DNA of 64,000 nt from Myoxocephalus aenaeus. Lineage: Eukaryota > Chordata > Actinopteri > Perciformes > Cottidae. The notes under the pieces are model-generated. The model made no database searches and was not told where the DNA came from. It saw only the letters and a list, made by a program, of their open reading frames with translations. Made by a program: the position numbers and the translations under genes. The stretch lies in the NCBI GenBank assembly GCA_038501785.1, contig JBAMJR010000138.1:351001-415000 (forward strand). Direction: 5' to 3'. Position 1 is the stretch's first letter; each line of letters opens with the position of its first letter. Below, piece by piece: positions 27,041 to 40,080 of this stretch.

Positions 27041-27078
27041 GGGGGTGGAGGGGGTGGAGGGGGGGGGGGGGGGGGGGG
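27041..27078. repeat. G-rich run
   Basis: GGGGGTGGAGGGGGTGGAGG is followed by an 18-bp G homopolymer, compatible with a G-quadruplex. Its true length is likely unreliable in assembly. Confidence 0.9.
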
Positions 27079-27235
27079 ATGTCGTGTGGTGTGGAACGAG
27101 GAACGCTCTCCCGCATATTGGATTAATGGAGTCAACAATTCCCTGTGGTGTTTCTCTGATTATGCACACACCGACTCGCCCCACTCTGCAGGAAGATAAA
27201 CAAAAAGAGCTCAAAGCAAGTTGTCTACCCATAGG

Positions 27236-27236
<1 letters not shown>

Positions 27237-27316
<80 letters not shown>

Positions 27317-27327
27317 CATACATACAT

Positions 27328-27358
<31 letters not shown>

Positions 27359-27360
27359 TA
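27237..27360. repeat. compound (CA)n-(TA)n-(CATA)n-(CA)n microsatellite
   Basis: Four array types run back to back over 124 bp: CA, then TA, then CATA tetranucleotides, then CA. Confidence 0.96.
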
Positions 27361-27516
27361 CTCGTGCACGCTCACATACACACTTTTAATGATAGCATAT
27401 GTTTGCATACGCCCCCTTTAATGCTTGAAAATACATACATGCATATATGAATATAAATATGGACACACCTTGGATGTGTATTGACACTGTATGCACATAC
27501 AGTATGTATATACTGG

Positions 27517-27521
<5 letters not shown>

Positions 27522-27552
<31 letters not shown>
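27522..27552. repeat. (CA)n microsatellite
   Basis: A CA array of about 31 bp. Confidence 0.95.
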
Positions 27553-27554
<2 letters not shown>

Positions 27555-27717
27555 CACAGCCTTTTTTTCATACAGGGTGAATCACCAACCTGCCAGTCTT
27601 CCTCGGGGTCTCCATCCGGATGACTCATCCCTCATCAAACGGTGGCTCTGTAGGAAAAATCAACACACTCGCATTTACACATCCACTCGCTCTGCCAATA
27701 ATATAAAAAACTGTCAA

Positions 27718-27721
<4 letters not shown>

Positions 27722-27806
<85 letters not shown>
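27722..27806. repeat. (CA)n microsatellite
   Basis: A pure CA array of about 85 bp. Confidence 0.97.
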
Positions 27807-27808
<2 letters not shown>

Positions 27809-27909
27809 GCTTCCCTTTTTGTCTGTGAGCCTGTCAGGAATTTCTTAATGCATGTAATGCACTGTTGGAGAGGGAAGCCCCTTGCAGATAAACGTGACTG
27901 TACGTGTGC

Positions 27910-27911
<2 letters not shown>

Positions 27912-28004
<93 letters not shown>
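27912..28004. repeat. (TG)n microsatellite with one CTT interruption
   Basis: Two TG arrays split by GCTTTG at about 27,940. This array and the one at 27,722 are complementary (CA then TG) about 105 bp apart and could pair as an inverted repeat. Confidence 0.96.
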
Positions 28005-28005
<1 letters not shown>

Positions 28006-29755
28006 ATTAAGAGAGCGATCACATGCTCCATGTGATGAGTCATACACTGGGCTGGTTTGCCAGGGAGCGGCTGGCTGGTTGGAAGCAGTTAGGCAGGAAA
28101 CTCATCAGCGATGCACCGCTGAGCTCAAGACTCTGGTGAGATTCATCCGACACTCCCTGACTTTCTTGTTAACCGATGTTTGATTTGCAGTTGGCTTCAA
28201 AATAGCTGCCTTTACATGTTACATGCTGTTCTGTTATGGCGGCAGCACCACACACTTTGCAATCAGTGGCTTTAACAGCCAGTTTCACACCTCATTAGTT
28301 CATTTAATGCATTAGGAGATGGATGCAGATGCTTTTGAGAGGGGGGCACTCGCAAGGATGGCGACATTCTGCGCTCCAGCCTCCTTTTTTTCATTAGGTC
28401 AATGTCACTGAGCTCGTTTTATTCCACAGTCCCATTATTTTGTGTTTTGTTGTTTTATGAACAGTTGCAAAGGTCTGTTTCCTTGATGTTTAATGGAAAC
28501 GACAGCGATGTAATTGAGGTAAATCCCAACAGAGTTGACATATTTTAATGTTGTGATTAACATCAATCTTTGAACACGTGCAAAATAAATAGAGCAAAGG
28601 CAGAATGTTCAAGGTCAAAATGACAGGTGCGTGCTATAAATACACACGCACGGAGGCGGGAAGCTTGTCAATTGAAGGTGTTATGTGGAGGTATTCAGAT
28701 AACTACATTCTTAACGGGTAGATTTAAAAGAGCAGAACATTTACCTTGATGAAATAGGACCATTGCTAAGAAGAAATGGGTCAATTTCTTTTGCAATTAA
28801 TCCTGTACAAACGCGGCTTAAGCTTGAGAAAAAAGGCCTTGAAAATGACAGATAGCGGACCAAATAAAAGGCAGCTTGAGAAATCGCAGCTAATGTGTTT
28901 ATCTCTTCAGCATGCAGCCATGAAGCAAAGCCGTGGAGGCAAACCAGCAGCACATGGGATTCAGGAGCCAGGATTTACTGGCAATGTGGTCTTCATTTTG
29001 ATCAATTCAAACGCTTACAAATGCTGCAAGACTACGAGGCTACCAACAAGGGTCTCGCTTACAGAAATGACTGTATGCTAAAGTTAATTCTGCAAATGAT
29101 ATTTCAACAGGCTGCTTTTATCTCATTAAACATGAAAGATCATCTACATCTCCAGCACCAAGTCACTTTAAGTTTAGCTTGTTGTGTTCTAATTTCTGTA
29201 AGAAATACAATATTGCAAATATAGAAGAATGAAAAATGCTGCTCATACATACATGAACCATCACGTATGGATTCTTCGAGAATCATTAACATTGAAAGCA
29301 CATGATCTATAAGCAAGGAGGAGGAGGAGTGACAGAGGGAAGATGCCGCAGTAGAGGGATTGTAATGATTAAAGGCTTTCTCCTTGACACAAGAATCCAC
29401 ATCAAATGACTTGTGCATGTTTTTATCTGGCGTCCATAGATCCATATGTGGGCCGTAGAATGCAGTTGAGCCATTTGTGGTTAATGCCCGTCTGAAGAGG
29501 GGGGGGGGGGGATGTCCATCCAAGTTAGGAAAAGATTGAAAAAGTAAGCGGCCAGATCAAGCTGGCAGGAAAGATAAATTGCAAAGAGACACGCGTGTAT
29601 GTGTGTGTGTGTGTGTACATGCGTATGTGTGTACGTGTACTAGGCAGGCACATGAAGAGGTGCCAGAAGAGAGGCTTTGATGAAACAGCTGTAAGCAATG
29701 GCAGGAGAACGATGAGACACTGGGTCACTCATCACTTTGTCCTACCTTGCACCTC

Positions 29756-29855
<100 letters not shown>

Positions 29856-30349
29856 TCCTACGCCGGCCTGAGTAAGCTGAGATCCTCTTTAACTCAAATA
29901 GAAAAGTATTTGGCAATCTCTCCCGCCCCCAAAAAAATCCGTCCTCTCCACTCGATGCCCGGGCACTGAGGGCACCGTTCTGACTTTCTACAAGGCCCCA
30001 GATTTTTTACATCTGGTGGCCTAGATAAGCAGGAAACTCACTGAGCACATCAGCTGATCTGTGAGCCTAAAGGGCGATTAAAGCACATAATCTACCTGAT
30101 ATATATAATGAGGGGTAACCGCCCCGGATCATAAAGGCGGACGGGCACACACACTCAGAAATGAGGACTGCACGGTGTGGTGCACATCTGTCACGTTATG
30201 AGAAAGGAAAGGAATGAGGGCAAAACCTTTGCATCCTGAAGGTCTATGTTGCTGCGTATGCTCTTTAATAGATGTGAAAAATATATAGTTTTGTACATTT
30301 ATAAGTATATTTCATATGTATATTTCATATGCATGTTTTCCTGTATTCA

Positions 30350-30351
<2 letters not shown>

Positions 30352-30415
<64 letters not shown>

Positions 30416-30419
30416 GGGG

Positions 30420-30471
<52 letters not shown>

Positions 30472-30472
30472 A
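30352..30472. repeat. (TG)n-G10-(TG)n microsatellite
   Basis: Two TG arrays with a run of ten G at about 30,413-30,422 between them, over 121 bp in total. Confidence 0.96.
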
Positions 30473-30801
30473 GATCGTTTTGTTCCCGTCCCTTTTGTTC
30501 CAGATGCCAAAAAAAGAATAGAAAAACATGTGTATGAGTCATAGCGTCGTGGTGTAGTTTATCAGCGATCTGAGTGTCCCTGATGGAGAGCAAATGTGGA
30601 GAGACAGACAGACGAGAACCCCCGCGGAAAAAGTCTGCGACAATGCTGCTGGGTTGCCATGACAACCCGTCTCTGTGCGAGGAACGCCGGGAACATAACG
30701 TCTTTCCCTAATGAGGGAAACTGGATCATTTTGTCCATCTACCTGTGTACCTAGTCTCGCTCCCATCTTTTATCACTGGTGCACACAGAGGGAGGCAGCA
30801 G

Positions 30802-30802
<1 letters not shown>

Positions 30803-30868
<66 letters not shown>
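30803..30868. repeat. (GT)n microsatellite
   Basis: A GT array of about 66 bp followed by a short G-run. Confidence 0.96.
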
Positions 30869-30869
<1 letters not shown>

Positions 30870-31751
30870 AGGGGGGGTTATAACTGCAGCTTGTGTATTT
30901 ACTTTGTGCAACGCTGAGAGGGTAAATTGCTTCTCTGAGCTCTGATGTGAGACTCGCTAGACAAATGTGAAAAAGATTGCCCTCCCTAACTTACTGATTT
31001 GCACTGCAATGGCAAAGTCAAGGTGACCCCCACAATTCTTCTGCTACTGCTTTAAAAAAAAAAAAAACACACACACACACATGCATTCACAATGTCACCA
31101 TGGCACCGCGTCCAACTAATGACGTGTAATCAAAACTGCCATCTCACATCGATAGTCTCCGACTTTAATGACCTTTTTGTTTGTCGCGATAAGCAGAAAG
31201 GACGCTCGACGTTACGATAACAGTGAACGCAGGACAGGCGTGAAGGCAGAGCCGACAGGATGCTTAGAATATCCGCAGCAGTGCAGCATAGTTCTCATCG
31301 CAGCGTTAATCTACGGACCATCTCAAGCACCTCTTCTAATCTTGTGTCTCTCACAGAGAACCTTCGTCACTGCACTCCATCACGAGCGTGCACGGCCCTT
31401 AAGGGTATCGTCTGCTGTAAAATAAATAAATAAACCAAATAATAAGTGCAAACTGCACTTACAGTGATTGAACACACAGACTAACCCCGGGCATCGAATT
31501 AATCTAAGTTAATTAATGTTTTCTGGCGCTGTTAAAAGGTATTTACATCATGGATGTACACGGTAGAATATTAAGGAGAGAAAGTGTGTGGATTTAGCGC
31601 TGAATTGTGATTAAGAATGAAGGATTGTGCCTTTTAAAGGTACATATTACAAGACGGGGAGCATTCCGATTGCCTCTCAAAGGCTCTCTCTCATTTAGCT
31701 CTTTACTGAACACAGTGGTTCATTTGCATCTTTAAGAACAACTCAGGAAAC

Positions 31752-32060
31752 ATTAAAGGGTCACTCTGCTGATTTTACACATGAATATCAGTTAACTCGT
31801 CATGAAGAGTACAGCTCAGTCTTGGAACACAGTTGGAGGATATCTTCTGTGGTTCGGAAGCAGCTTTCTAAAGTCTGAAACGTTGACCACGGAGATGTCA
31901 TAGGGGTTATCATGGGATTCGGCTTGAGACTATGAATGTATAACAGAAAGCCTGCATAACCGTTGGTGTCAGATGCCGAGGAGCACGGACCCGAGCAGTA
32001 TTTTGGGAATCGGGAGTGAGAACGGGTGGGTAGTTGCATTATGGGAATTGTAGGATTTAG
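31752..32060. repeat. dispersed teleost repeat (unclassified)
   Basis: It opens ATTAAAGGGTCACTCTGCTG and ends near GCATTATGGGAATTGTAGG, both wordings I remember from an abundant fish repeat. The end (32,036-32,054, minus strand) matches the ZNF143/THAP11-type ACTACAATTCCC motif closely. The family name and boundaries are not certain. Confidence 0.5.
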
Positions 32061-33564
32061 CTTTTTTTCCTGCTTGTTCCGTACACCATTCTAGGGGCAA
32101 CTAATGTGTACATTTCAGGATATGTATCAGCGACCATTCATTTCTTAATGTTAGCGCTAACAAATTGCCCCAACTTTATTGAAGTGCTATACAACATTGC
32201 TGCTGTACCCCTTCTATCTACGAATCGTGCAACATTTACATTATTTACGCACATGTATATGTTTAAATATTTCAAAGGGTATCATTCGCTGAAACCTTCT
32301 TGGGATTGGTATTCCAATAAAATGGTGATGAAAGTTATTGCAATGCAGGGAATACGTCGAGACTTGGTGCAACATTTTTAGGACAGGGTTGACTCCTGAA
32401 AAGCTTGGGATTCAAAAACTAGGCTGTCTGGACATCAAGACAAGAAGAAGTTCCTGAACGCATCGTCAAGGAAAGTTAAAGTAACATAAAGACAAAAAGA
32501 GTAAATGTTTAGTGTGATTGATTACTTTTTCAATGAAGTTTCATGCTGCTGCTTTCACTGTGGTGAGTTATTGGCAACCAATGTCTTCCTGTCATGTGGG
32601 ATATAAATCTTAACATCTGCCTTAGAAAACAATCTGAAAGATTTTGCCCTGCAAGTAAAGACATTAATCAATCATGTTATGCAGAATTGATATATTCTAG
32701 ACGTACACTATAGTTTACAAGACATAGTCCAAACCAAGATGGCAAACTTCCTTATTCCTTTCAACCCTGACTAAAGCAACGCAGACCAGATCCACTCCAG
32801 TTCTTACCTTTCACGATAAAAGCCCAAAACTGCGTAACTGTTCACCAGAGAAAAATTCACGAAGAGCTTTTTGCTAAAAGGAAACTCAGACAGACCACCA
32901 GATGCTACTCTGGGTCAATAGGATCCAGTTGGTCCTTTGCATGCTTGAATATTTAACCTTTTATCGAAAAGGGTTGCAGCTGTCGCAAAGTTGCATTGCT
33001 GCCGGTATGAATAGCTTTGATGCAGGCGAGTATTTGGCGTTGCTGTGTCGTTTATTCGTCATGGAAAGGCCCTGAAGTGAAGAGTTTGCTAATTGTGGCA
33101 AATTGCTAACAGTGCAACCTCCGATATGGCCCTTTAAATGTCTGTGCACAGCGCTGCCCTGTAGTCCAGCTCCGAGGCCTAATGGTGGGAGATGATCTCA
33201 CCGTCATGCCCACGATGAATGCTGGATGATTCAATTACAGAGCAACACAATGAATCACTCTCCCCTTCTCTGACAATCTCCTCCACACCCCGCTCATCTG
33301 ACACCGCTGAACCGCAGAAGATGGCCCCGTTATCTCCATAATACGGATAAACACTGACAGTTGTCTGGACGGAAGGCCATTTGGACGGCGGCAGATCAAA
33401 TGAGAGCTTGTTATGGAAAACGTGACACATTTAGTGTCTGCAGAGAGGCCTCCTCTGGCAGTCCTGCAGAGGAGCCTGTGCCCCTGCAGAGCTCCTCACC
33501 CGGCCTGGATGCAATGACATTAGTGAGCTGGAGCTTCAGTCCCGTGACTTCAGACACTCTCTGC

Positions 33565-33568
33565 TGTG

Positions 33569-33640
<72 letters not shown>

Positions 33641-33662
33641 TGTGTGTGTGTGTCTGTGTGTC
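33565..33662. repeat. (TGCG)n tetranucleotide array
   Basis: About 18 TGCG units run to about 33,641 and then decay into TG/TCTG. Alternating purine-pyrimidine sequence with CG steps has strong Z-DNA potential, and the array is unusually CpG-rich for this region. Confidence 0.96.
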
Positions 33663-35276
33663 TGTCAGAGACAGGCATTATTTCTATCTCGTCCTCTCAC
33701 TCCGTGTCTATCTCCCTCACACACTCACATAGATGTCTCGTTCCACAGTAAATGTGTCAGTCATGGGTCTCAGCACTGGAGCAGCCTGTCAGAACCCCCC
33801 TCCCCTTTCTCATCTCTCGTCTCCATTTTTGGACATTTTCAGAAGGATGTTGAAGCCGAGCGAGGATCATGACAAAGAGAAAATGGTGGCGTTTACGGCA
33901 AAACTGTGTTTCTTGGGATTATCGGGATTCAGAAGGGAAATAGGTCGACATTTAAGATCTTGCCTCAGGGATTGGATTCTCAGAAACTGTATAGCAAACA
34001 CCCCCCTCATTTTCTCACCTGGCACAAGAATTGTATTGTGTTGAAAAAAAGAGAAACCGTTCAGGCATCTACAGGCCGGCTATAATACGTGATTTGAGCC
34101 AGTTGGCCGTATGGTTGGGCTTCATTTCACATAGGTATTTTCATGTCTGTGGTCTGCTTCACTTCTGGGAGACGACCCAAGGAAAATGGACAAACGGGAG
34201 GCAACCCCAGAGTTAATTCGACACTGTGTATTTGACAACCGGTTGCGTGTTTGAAAAGTGATCCGTCTTAAGCCGCTGTGTCAACAAGCTGAAACCTAGC
34301 AGCGGGGTGCAGCGTTTCTCGACAACCATTTGTGGTTTATTTTTACTGGGCGAGTCGTCCATCCAAAGCGCCGCTCCGGCGATCCCTATCAAAACTCCTG
34401 TCCGTGCATGTGATTGACTCGGCTCAAGGTCAGACGTGTCAGCAGGAGTGTTTCAGCGCGCCGGGAGGCCCGTGTCTGTGCAAATTGGTAATAAACACGA
34501 ATGAGAAACGTGGACGTTACCGCCCACCCAGTGTTCCCCATTTACTGCGATAGCAAACGAATACGATAATCAAATAAACTTTTGTTAAAGAAAAATGAGA
34601 GGTCCATGAAATCCCCGGAGAGAAAACGTCTGAGGTGCTTTTAGAAGGATCCAAGGTCTCTCTATGTCGGTGTTGTGCATATTCATGTTAAAAAAAAAAA
34701 AAAAAAAAACTTTAATGGGAGGAAGAAAAGGAAGAAAACTGCTTTATTTTAAGATCCAAAGTTTTGGAGTGTTATTTTCTCAACATCTGGATGACCGTGA
34801 CGGATCCTCCCACTCAAGAGACTCGAGGATCGGAGCTTTAATTAGGCAGGGCTCTGCGTTCCTCCATCAGCCCGCCGACATGAAAGGATGACTGGTTGAA
34901 CTGCCGTTCTTTCAGGAGCCCTGTTATTACACAAGAGCTGGCCCTCTGCCAGGTTACACAACTCGGAGAATAGGTGAACCCGGAGTCCCCCTTCAAGGCT
35001 ACTGTGACTCCACAGGAAGGAGTCACTTATTTACAGTCACTGAGACATCAGAGTTAAGCTGGACAAGGTCTTCAAGTGATGACAGCGTGGGGCTCAGAGC
35101 ACCGTGACCACCCTTTTCTTTCTCAATGTTACATGTTGGGGTGGGTTCGGGTAGACTGTTGACCCCTGGTGGGAGTGCGAGTGTGCAGTTACAAGACATA
35201 CAGACCCGCCTATGCTGATCCCAGCATGTGTTTCCTGTATGGGAATGCTTAGAGTAGTGCGGTGCGCTTACAGTAA

Positions 35277-35278
35277 GT

Positions 35279-35335
<57 letters not shown>

Positions 35336-35346
35336 GGGTGTGTGTG
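35277..35346. repeat. (TG)n-(G)n-(TG)n microsatellite
   Basis: A TG array is followed by a G homopolymer of about 20 bp (35,319-35,338) and more TG. Confidence 0.95.
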
Positions 35347-35660
35347 AGCACGAGCGAGACAAAAAGGAAGGGAGAAAAAAAAAGAGGGAGAGAGCGAAGG
35401 CATATCCGAGGGGATCAAACCTAAACCACAGGATATTTCTGACCTTGAGGGCGAGCGGGTAAAGCAGAGGGGGGAGGGTGAAAGGGGACAAAAAAGAGAG
35501 GAAAGGAAGGAACAAAGACATGGAGAGAAAGAAAGAGAGGAGCAAAGTCTTTGGAGGGCAGCTGGAAAGCCTCCAGAATCCTCCGCTCAAACCAACCATG
35601 AAATTCCAACTGAAGCCACAAAACCAGTACGAGGACGGACGGGGGTGCCTTCTGCCCACA

Positions 35661-35661
<1 letters not shown>

Positions 35662-35740
<79 letters not shown>

Positions 35741-35744
35741 TGTG
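35662..35744. repeat. (TG)n microsatellite
   Basis: A TG array of about 80 bp. Confidence 0.96.
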
Positions 35745-36135
35745 CACACATTTACTGTGTGTGTGCCACATGTGATTAAAGGGTCCGAGCAGAGGAGGCC
35801 AGGAGGCAGACGAGTGATGCAATCCACGGAAGCGAAGGAGAGGACACGAGGGCGGCAGGAAGGAAGGGAGGGAAGAGAGGACGGAGGAATTGTTGCTCCT
35901 GGGGATCCAGCTCTCCAGGAATGTGCTGACGACCATGTCCCACACAGTCTGAGAGAGTGTTGCATTCTGGGAAGCTGCGCGGAGGTGAGACCACCTGTTT
36001 TAGTGTGCTACAGATTGCAGCGGGGTGATAAATATCACACGTTATAAAAAGGGATAGACTTTGTGAGTCACCACTGTTAATTTTTTCAAAACACACAACA
36101 ATCCTTTTTCGCCATGCAAACCGGTGTCTCTCACA

Positions 36136-36138
<3 letters not shown>

Positions 36139-36191
<53 letters not shown>

Positions 36192-36201
36192 TCTCTCTCT
36201 C
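36139..36201. repeat. (CT)n microsatellite
   Basis: A CT array with a single GT interruption at 36,179-36,180. Confidence 0.95.
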
Positions 36202-36605
36202 ACACACTCTCACAGGCTGGAGGCCCAAATCCACCCTCACGCCGCCGAGGTGGAGATCTATTTCGGTGCGAGCTGCACAACGTCCACAAGCACCCACACA
36301 GGCTCGGTGGGTAAGGTGATTGGTAAGCCTGGACAAATAGTCTATTTATGAGCATCACAAGAGTGGGCGGTCGTCCTTGAGCTGGTTTGTCTGTGTCTGA
36401 AGTGCTAAGTGCTGTATACAGTTACAATAGATAGAACATGCAAGGACGAGTGAAGGTGGGGAGAGTGGGTGAGGGAAGGAGGAGGATGGGGGGGGGGGGG
36501 CACTGGGAATAGAGATGGTGAGTCAGAGGCCATTTGGAAAGTAATTTCATCTCTGAATGCCGTATATCTTTTCATCAATGAAAGGAAAGTATTTTCCGAA
36601 CCAGA

Positions 36606-36639
36606 AGAGAGAGAGCGAGAGAGAGAGAGAGAGAGAGAA
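36606..36639. repeat. (GA)n microsatellite
   Basis: A GA array with one C interruption. Confidence 0.94.
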
Positions 36640-38161
36640 TAAACTCAGTTTGGTGAAATGGAGCCTATTTGCCGGGGAGAGGACGGACGCCATTCTCAAG
36701 TTATTTTTGCACTATATTTATTTTCGCAGAGGTTCTCAGTGAGTTGTTTGTTGCAATACACTGAAGTGAAGTGAAGCTCGGAGTTGAACCGCCATCTTGG
36801 ATGCATGTCAGCATGCAAACGTGTTCCACAAAACTCGATGCCGACATGCCGAGTGTTTACTGTGGTCGGCGTGTCAGTGCGGGGGCATTGGCTAATTCGT
36901 CTTGCAAGTTGTTTGTCATAAACCGCAAGAAGAGAAGTCATTAGGGTGAATCCTCTGGACGGTATGATGGTCTGGACAAAAACATGCTAGCGTGGCAAAA
37001 AAAAAATTCAAACCCACATTCAGTCATGTGTGTGGCCGTCTGCAATTACTGTAATTTTTCATCAGCCAAAGAGAATTTCCACATTAGAGCAGTCGGAGTC
37101 CGCTGCAATTTTTGTGAATCATTGTTGTTGTTTTTCTTCTCTCTTATGTCCTGACGTCGTCACGTTGAGGTTTTAGGGGTTCCAGGGATATTCTGGACTG
37201 GCTGAATGTGGTGTGGCGTCCGGCCAGTTTAGGAAAAAAAGGGAAAAGGGGAAAGAAGTTAGGTTGAAGTGTGAGGGGAGACTAGCAGACAGCAGTGCCA
37301 TGTGTGTATCCTGGCACGGCAGCCTTGGCCTTCGACAGGACAGCAACAACAACTAAAACCACTCTCCAGATCTGCATAAAATCAATAAAGTTCATCCTGG
37401 TGTCAACGCAGGAGAAGGCCCATTGATAAAAATTAAAAAAACAATAACGACGAAAAGTACGGATTCCTGACAAATTCATGAAAAATGTTTTCTGTTAACC
37501 AAGTTAAACGACTCGAGGGGAAAAGAAAACCACCACGGAATGGTGAGCTGGACTGGTTTGTGATCAGTCTGGCGTCGGCTGTGTGGTTCTATGGGAGCGT
37601 ACAAAAGAGCTCGCTGCGGTTGTTCTTGGACCGCCACCGTCTGCACTTCCACGTCCTGTAATGTTGTATGTTTAACATCACTGGATCCGTTTATCAGCGG
37701 GGATTGTGAATCAGCCCTCTCATGAAGCCGTGGAGAGGTCCTGCGAGGACACCGGCCGGCCGACCCTCACTGCATCCAAATTAAAGTGTTTGTGGGCCTC
37801 CAGCACACAAACCGAGCCCGGACACGACCGCCGCCACAGAACTGTTGAATTCTGCTGTATTTTCTTTCCAGTGTGTGTGTGTGTGTTCTGTAGCCTCAAA
37901 TTAAAACCGGCCTTCGGCTTTAGAGTTTAGCTTTTGCCCCCTCACACAGTGCACGTTTTTGTCAGGTTGTGGAGCTATTTTCGGTGGCGTGGAAGAGTCC
38001 ACCCAAAGAGCCCGACACCTTCTCGGCGAGCATCTTGCAGCTCATCTTTCCTCGCTGACAACGCGATGATGTATCAGCGGGAATTTAATTTGATGCTGGA
38101 CAACCTGGCAATGCAGCTGGCAATCAAGCTGGCAACATCTCGACTGGAGTCAACTTCCAGA

Positions 38162-38167
<6 letters not shown>

Positions 38168-38213
<46 letters not shown>

Positions 38214-38227
38214 CTCTCGCTCTCTCC
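38168..38227. repeat. (CT)n microsatellite
   Basis: A CT array with two CG steps near its 3' end. Confidence 0.95.
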
Positions 38228-38997
38228 ACGGCTGAACTCCCGAACAACATGTAAATGCCCTGCAGTCATTGGAAAAGTCAACCAACCACTATCACCGCTG
38301 AAAGTAGATTACAACGGCATGTTTCTGAAATGCCTGTTTGGCCTTTTGTTATTTTGGTGACTCACCATATACATTCATGCCCTTGATTACACATGTCAAC
38401 CGGCGATGACATGTCGCAACCTCGTGTCTGTTTCTCTGCCATATCTTCACTCTGACAAAGCATCCTGTGGCAATACAAAACCACAACTTGGGGGTTTAAT
38501 ATTTGCCATCGACAGTACTCAGAGCCAGACCCTGCTGAACTTTTATATTTCACGTTACAGTATGCCACGAGGGAACGTTTAAAATGGGGCCCAGCTGGTC
38601 ATAACTGTTTAATATGAAGATCGTTTTGGAAAAGCAGTTTATATGAGCCAACTTTTATAATAACATTCCTTATAGTCCTTTATTCAGAAATGAAAATAAC
38701 AAACTTTTGCACGACTTTGCCTAAAGTGATGCAAAAGTTGTATTAATGACAATATACTGAAAATTAATTTGTATGGCATGTCTCATTAATTTGCAGTTTC
38801 GCACATAGTAATTTAGTATTCCATTAAACTCTAGGCATATTTTCGTGGTAATAGTTTACAACATATTAAATAAAATATTTGATGTTCCTCATGAGCATAC
38901 AAGTTACAGATCATTACATCTGCAGATGTTTTGTCTTTAACGTCAAGCTCAACCAGGAAGGACCAGTTTTATGAAAAGTGTTATCTTTAAAATATGG

Positions 38998-38998
<1 letters not shown>

Positions 38999-39064
<66 letters not shown>
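38999..39064. repeat. (TG)n microsatellite
   Basis: A pure TG array of about 66 bp. Confidence 0.97.
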
Positions 39065-39065
<1 letters not shown>

Positions 39066-39235
39066 CACAGGAGCAATGTAATAAAAGCCAGGCGAACACT
39101 GTGTTCCAGGTCAAAGCTGTAGTCTGCACAGCTTTCGACCCAAAGAGCAGCATGAGTCACCGGAACAGAGCATATTGCTAGCTTGCAGAATTCATTAAGA
39201 CAAATGTAAGGTATATGGATTTCCTCTGGAAGGGG

Positions 39236-39375
39236 GGGACCTTGGCAGCTACAGAACAGCACCCTAGTGAATCCTCAAGTAGCTTTCCATACACCTTTGG
39301 AATGGCAGCATACTTTTTTTGCAACTCTGTAGATGATTTATGCTGGTTGGAATGTAAATGAATTAAAGCCTTCAC
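39236..39375 (+). repeat. dispersed repeat, copy A (upstream of gzf1)
   Basis: It matches the segment at 45,103-45,250 in the same orientation. Shared words are CCTTGGCAG, ACACCTTTGGAAT, GATGATTTATG and GAATGTAAATGAA, in the same order with small indels. The family is unknown to me. Confidence 0.65.
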
Positions 39376-40080
39376 CGTTTTGGCCTATTTTCTTTTTTAT
39401 ATATATATATATATATTTTTGGAACCACTCATTCAACTACAACTGCCCTCAATACTAAAGCACTACTTTTTAAGCAGCTAGTTTCATACCTAATGAGTAT
39501 CAGCCCAGAATGAGAGTAGTCTGTGTGGAAACTGATCATGCAAGGAGAAAATAATGCAAATGTGGTTGTTAAAGATGCAGGTTAATCCTCTTTTAAAATC
39601 AACAGTAAACTAGCTGTTGACAACAATGTTAATCCCTCTGTGCCATGGCGCCCCCGTGCGGTAGCGAGGCAGTACTGCACACATAAACACAATGGCGTTA
39701 CAGTTACGGTAACGCCATTGCATTAGTCAACCACCATTTAAACCTAAAAAATAATGCTATTGTGCCTTTATACCTGTACTCTGATCAACGCATTTACATT
39801 ACAACCCCCGGGGCTTCCTCTTAGCTTGACAAAAGAGGTAACGTAAAATACAATAACTAATTACAGAAACGCAGTGTAACCCGCTTTTAAGACGGTATTG
39901 AACTGACAGTATTTTGGGAAATAAATTAGGCAAAATCAAGTGCTAGTTTGAAATTGATGACCGTAAAGACTTAAATGTAACTTTATCAAAGTTGCTATTT
40001 TTCAATTGGGCTATCGTTTGTTGCGCTTCTAGTACAAAACAAACCTGCTTATAAACGACCCAGGAGCAGCAATTCTAATC
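39376..40080. other. gzf1 upstream DNA
   Basis: No gene. It contains a TA-rich run (39,400-39,418), a GCGCCCCCGTGCGG word (39,647-39,662) and the 12-bp hairpin at 39,690-39,720. It leads into the presumed gzf1 promoter. Confidence 0.45.
39690..39720. repeat. perfect 12-bp inverted repeat (hairpin)
   Basis: CAATGGCGTTAC (39,690-39,701) and its exact reverse complement (39,709-39,720) flank a 7-nt loop. Each arm contains ATGGCG, a YY1-like core. It lies about 0.5 kb upstream of the presumed gzf1 first exon. Confidence 0.75.

Larger units (their letters stand above)
32061..39235. other. gene-poor region with microsatellites
   Basis: No gene is recognised. Frames at 33,361-34,044 and 35,249-36,336 run through simple repeats and show no family signature. 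There is an A-run at 34,690-34,709 and a G-run at 36,490-36,500. Unique sequence between arrays may include regulatory DNA of nearby genes, but nothing specific can be claimed. Confidence 0.5.

Noticed and set aside
27041..27078. G-runs as functional G-quadruplexes (also at 35,319, 55,427 and 61,705)
   Set aside because: Homopolymer G-runs are common sequencing and assembly artefacts, and no promoter or other functional context supports a role.
33361..34044. Overlapping frames downstream of the TGCG array
   Set aside because: The Arg-Ala-Cys-Val runs come from the tetranucleotide array, and the remainder has no recognisable domain.
35249..36336. Long frames on both strands
   Set aside because: They run through TG, G and CT repeats, and the non-repeat parts match nothing I recognise.
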